34,381 bases of DNA from an uncultured Nitratifractor sp. (GTDB lineage Bacteria > Campylobacterota > Campylobacteria > Campylobacterales > Sulfurovaceae), in contig CAMZLH010000041.1 of NCBI GenBank assembly GCA_947311565.1, positions 1 to 34,381 on the forward strand. Reading direction: 5' to 3'. Position 1 is the first letter of the stretch, and every line of letters begins with the position of its first letter. Positions 34,021-34,381 of this stretch are shown here, piece by piece. Under the pieces are notes generated by a model that did not search any database, had not been told where the DNA came from, and was given only the letters and a program-made list of their open reading frames with translations. The position numbers and the translations under genes are program-made.

Positions 34021-34171
34021 AGGTAATCTCCTTGTTAATATTGTTTTAGGTTTAATCCTCTGCAGTCCTTAACGCTAATGCGCAACCTACTCAAGAATAA
34101 TACTGCATGTGTCTTTTCTGAATCCACAGATTTAGACCGACAGTATTCTATCTAAAAAAGATTAAAAAGAT
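34021..34171 (-). promoter_or_regulatory. Structured rpsB leader
   Basis: About 145 transcribed bases precede rpsB. One stem is AATACTG (34099-34105) with CAGTATT (34141-34147), closing an inner hairpin at 34117-34136 with a CACA loop and one mismatch. A second is TAGGTT (34047-34052) with AACCTA (34084-34089), closing an inner GCG/CGC hairpin at about 34070-34083. No reading frame of note is present. Leaders of ribosomal-protein operons often bind the encoded protein, so S2 autoregulation is a reasonable guess. Confidence 0.55.
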
Positions 34172-34177
34172 ATTATA
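34172..34177 (-). promoter_or_regulatory. -10 box of the rpsB operon
   Basis: TATAAT on the minus strand, about 150 bases before the rpsB ATG. No clear -35 was seen. Confidence 0.45.
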
Positions 34178-34208
34178 TAAATTGTTATTGAGAGTTTTTA
34201 TCTAAGTT

Positions 34209-34237
34209 TAGTTATTTACTACTATAGTAAATAACTA
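34209..34237. terminator. Strong hairpin upstream of the rpsB operon
   Basis: Perfect 13-bp arms TAGTTATTTACTA (34209-34221) and its complement (34225-34237) close a 3-base loop, with TTATTT after it on the plus strand. This is the shape of the dnaJ-HU terminator. It probably ended a gene now cut off from view by the insertion sequence, or insulates the rpsB promoter. Confidence 0.65.
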
Positions 34238-34272
34238 TTATTTGAAAGATTAGGAAAATTTTAATCTATAGA

Positions 34273-34328
34273 TGTTTAGTCCCAGATTCTCATGGAGTTA
34301 GCTATAATTTCATAAAAGGAGTAGATTT
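34273..34328 (+). mobile_element. Left end of an IS481-type insertion sequence
   Basis: TGTTTAGTCCCAGATTCTC begins here and resembles the TGT-initial terminal inverted repeats of IS481-type elements. The transposase ATG lies 56 bases further on. The right end and target duplication are outside the window, so the boundary is provisional. Confidence 0.5.
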
Positions 34329-34381
34329 ATGGGAAATATACAACACGCTAATGCCAAGACAACGCCAAGAATCAGAAAAGA
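34329..34381 (+). CDS. Transposase N-terminus (IS481-like), cut by the window end
   Basis: Only 17 codons are visible: MGNIQHANAKTTPRIRK. This opening resembles IS481-family transposases, which begin with a short basic segment and a helix-turn-helix before the DDE domain. AAGGAG lies seven bases before the ATG. The family call rests on these few residues and the terminal sequence upstream; the rest of the protein is outside the window, so integrity cannot be judged. Confidence 0.55.
   Translation, partial: MGNIQHANAKTTPRIRK

Noticed and set aside
1-34381. CRISPR array, prophage or toxin-antitoxin module
   Set aside because: No regularly spaced repeats, phage genes or paired small toxin/antitoxin genes were found on either strand.

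Overview
The window is a low-GC (about 30% by eye) chromosomal segment from a Campylobacterota (Epsilonproteobacteria) bacterium. The placement rests on gene order and protein character seen here. The run rpsB-tsf-helicase-rlmH-dksA-membrane protein-dusB, the run aroQ-pepQ-folK-flhF, an AtpE with a cleavable-looking leader, a futalosine-pathway deaminase (menaquinone made by the futalosine route) and a CinA-like protein lacking the C-terminal deamidase domain all fit this phylum. Many promoters are a T-rich stretch followed by TATAAT, which also fits. No flagellar structural gene is present and flhG is missing from behind flhF, so a non-motile Sulfurovum/Sulfurimonas-like lineage is possible but not shown.

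Layout. 1-4149: the tail of an SDR reductase overlapping pgsA, a secreted DUF4412-like protein, queC on the minus strand, then ybeY and a Na+/Ca2+ exchanger. 4230-9465, all minus: a 2-Cys peroxiredoxin with its own promoter and a tight operon aroQ>pepQ>folK>flhF>unknown>mnmA. 9540-13277: a futalosine-pathway deaminase converging on recR and a Dabb protein, then dnaJ converging on HU. 13404-16729: tRNA-Leu(GAG), atpE, a secreted L,D-transpeptidase and pnp. 16853-21003, minus: purD>RDD protein>lptD>J-domain protein. 21172-24226, minus: leuD>leuB>purU>trmL>a 49-residue membrane protein not normally called. 24413-27765, plus: rpoD>cinA-like>YgjP-type metalloprotease. 27830-34020, minus: rpsB>tsf>Pif1-like helicase>rlmH>dksA-like>membrane protein>dusB. 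34178-34381: a strong hairpin, then the left end of an IS481-type insertion sequence.

Most genes are housekeeping: translation (S2, EF-Ts, tRNA modification by queC, mnmA, trmL and dusB, rRNA maturation by ybeY and rlmH), RNA decay (pnp), envelope biogenesis (pgsA, lptD, L,D-transpeptidase), leucine, purine and chorismate synthesis, and the primary sigma factor. No CRISPR array, prophage, toxin-antitoxin pair or defence island was seen. I found no new multi-gene system.

The observations most worth a second look are: (i) two genes, the YgjP metalloprotease and the J-domain protein, whose best-placed start codons are ATA/ATT behind good Shine-Dalgarno sequences; (ii) ribosomal protein S2 with an acidic linker and a C-terminal helix-hairpin-helix; (iii) a long, foldable rpsB leader; (iv) an flhF followed by an unrecognised gene instead of flhG; (v) a 13-bp inverted repeat over the dnaJ promoter; (vi) a probably leaderless ybeY; and (vii) the small membrane protein coupled to trmL.
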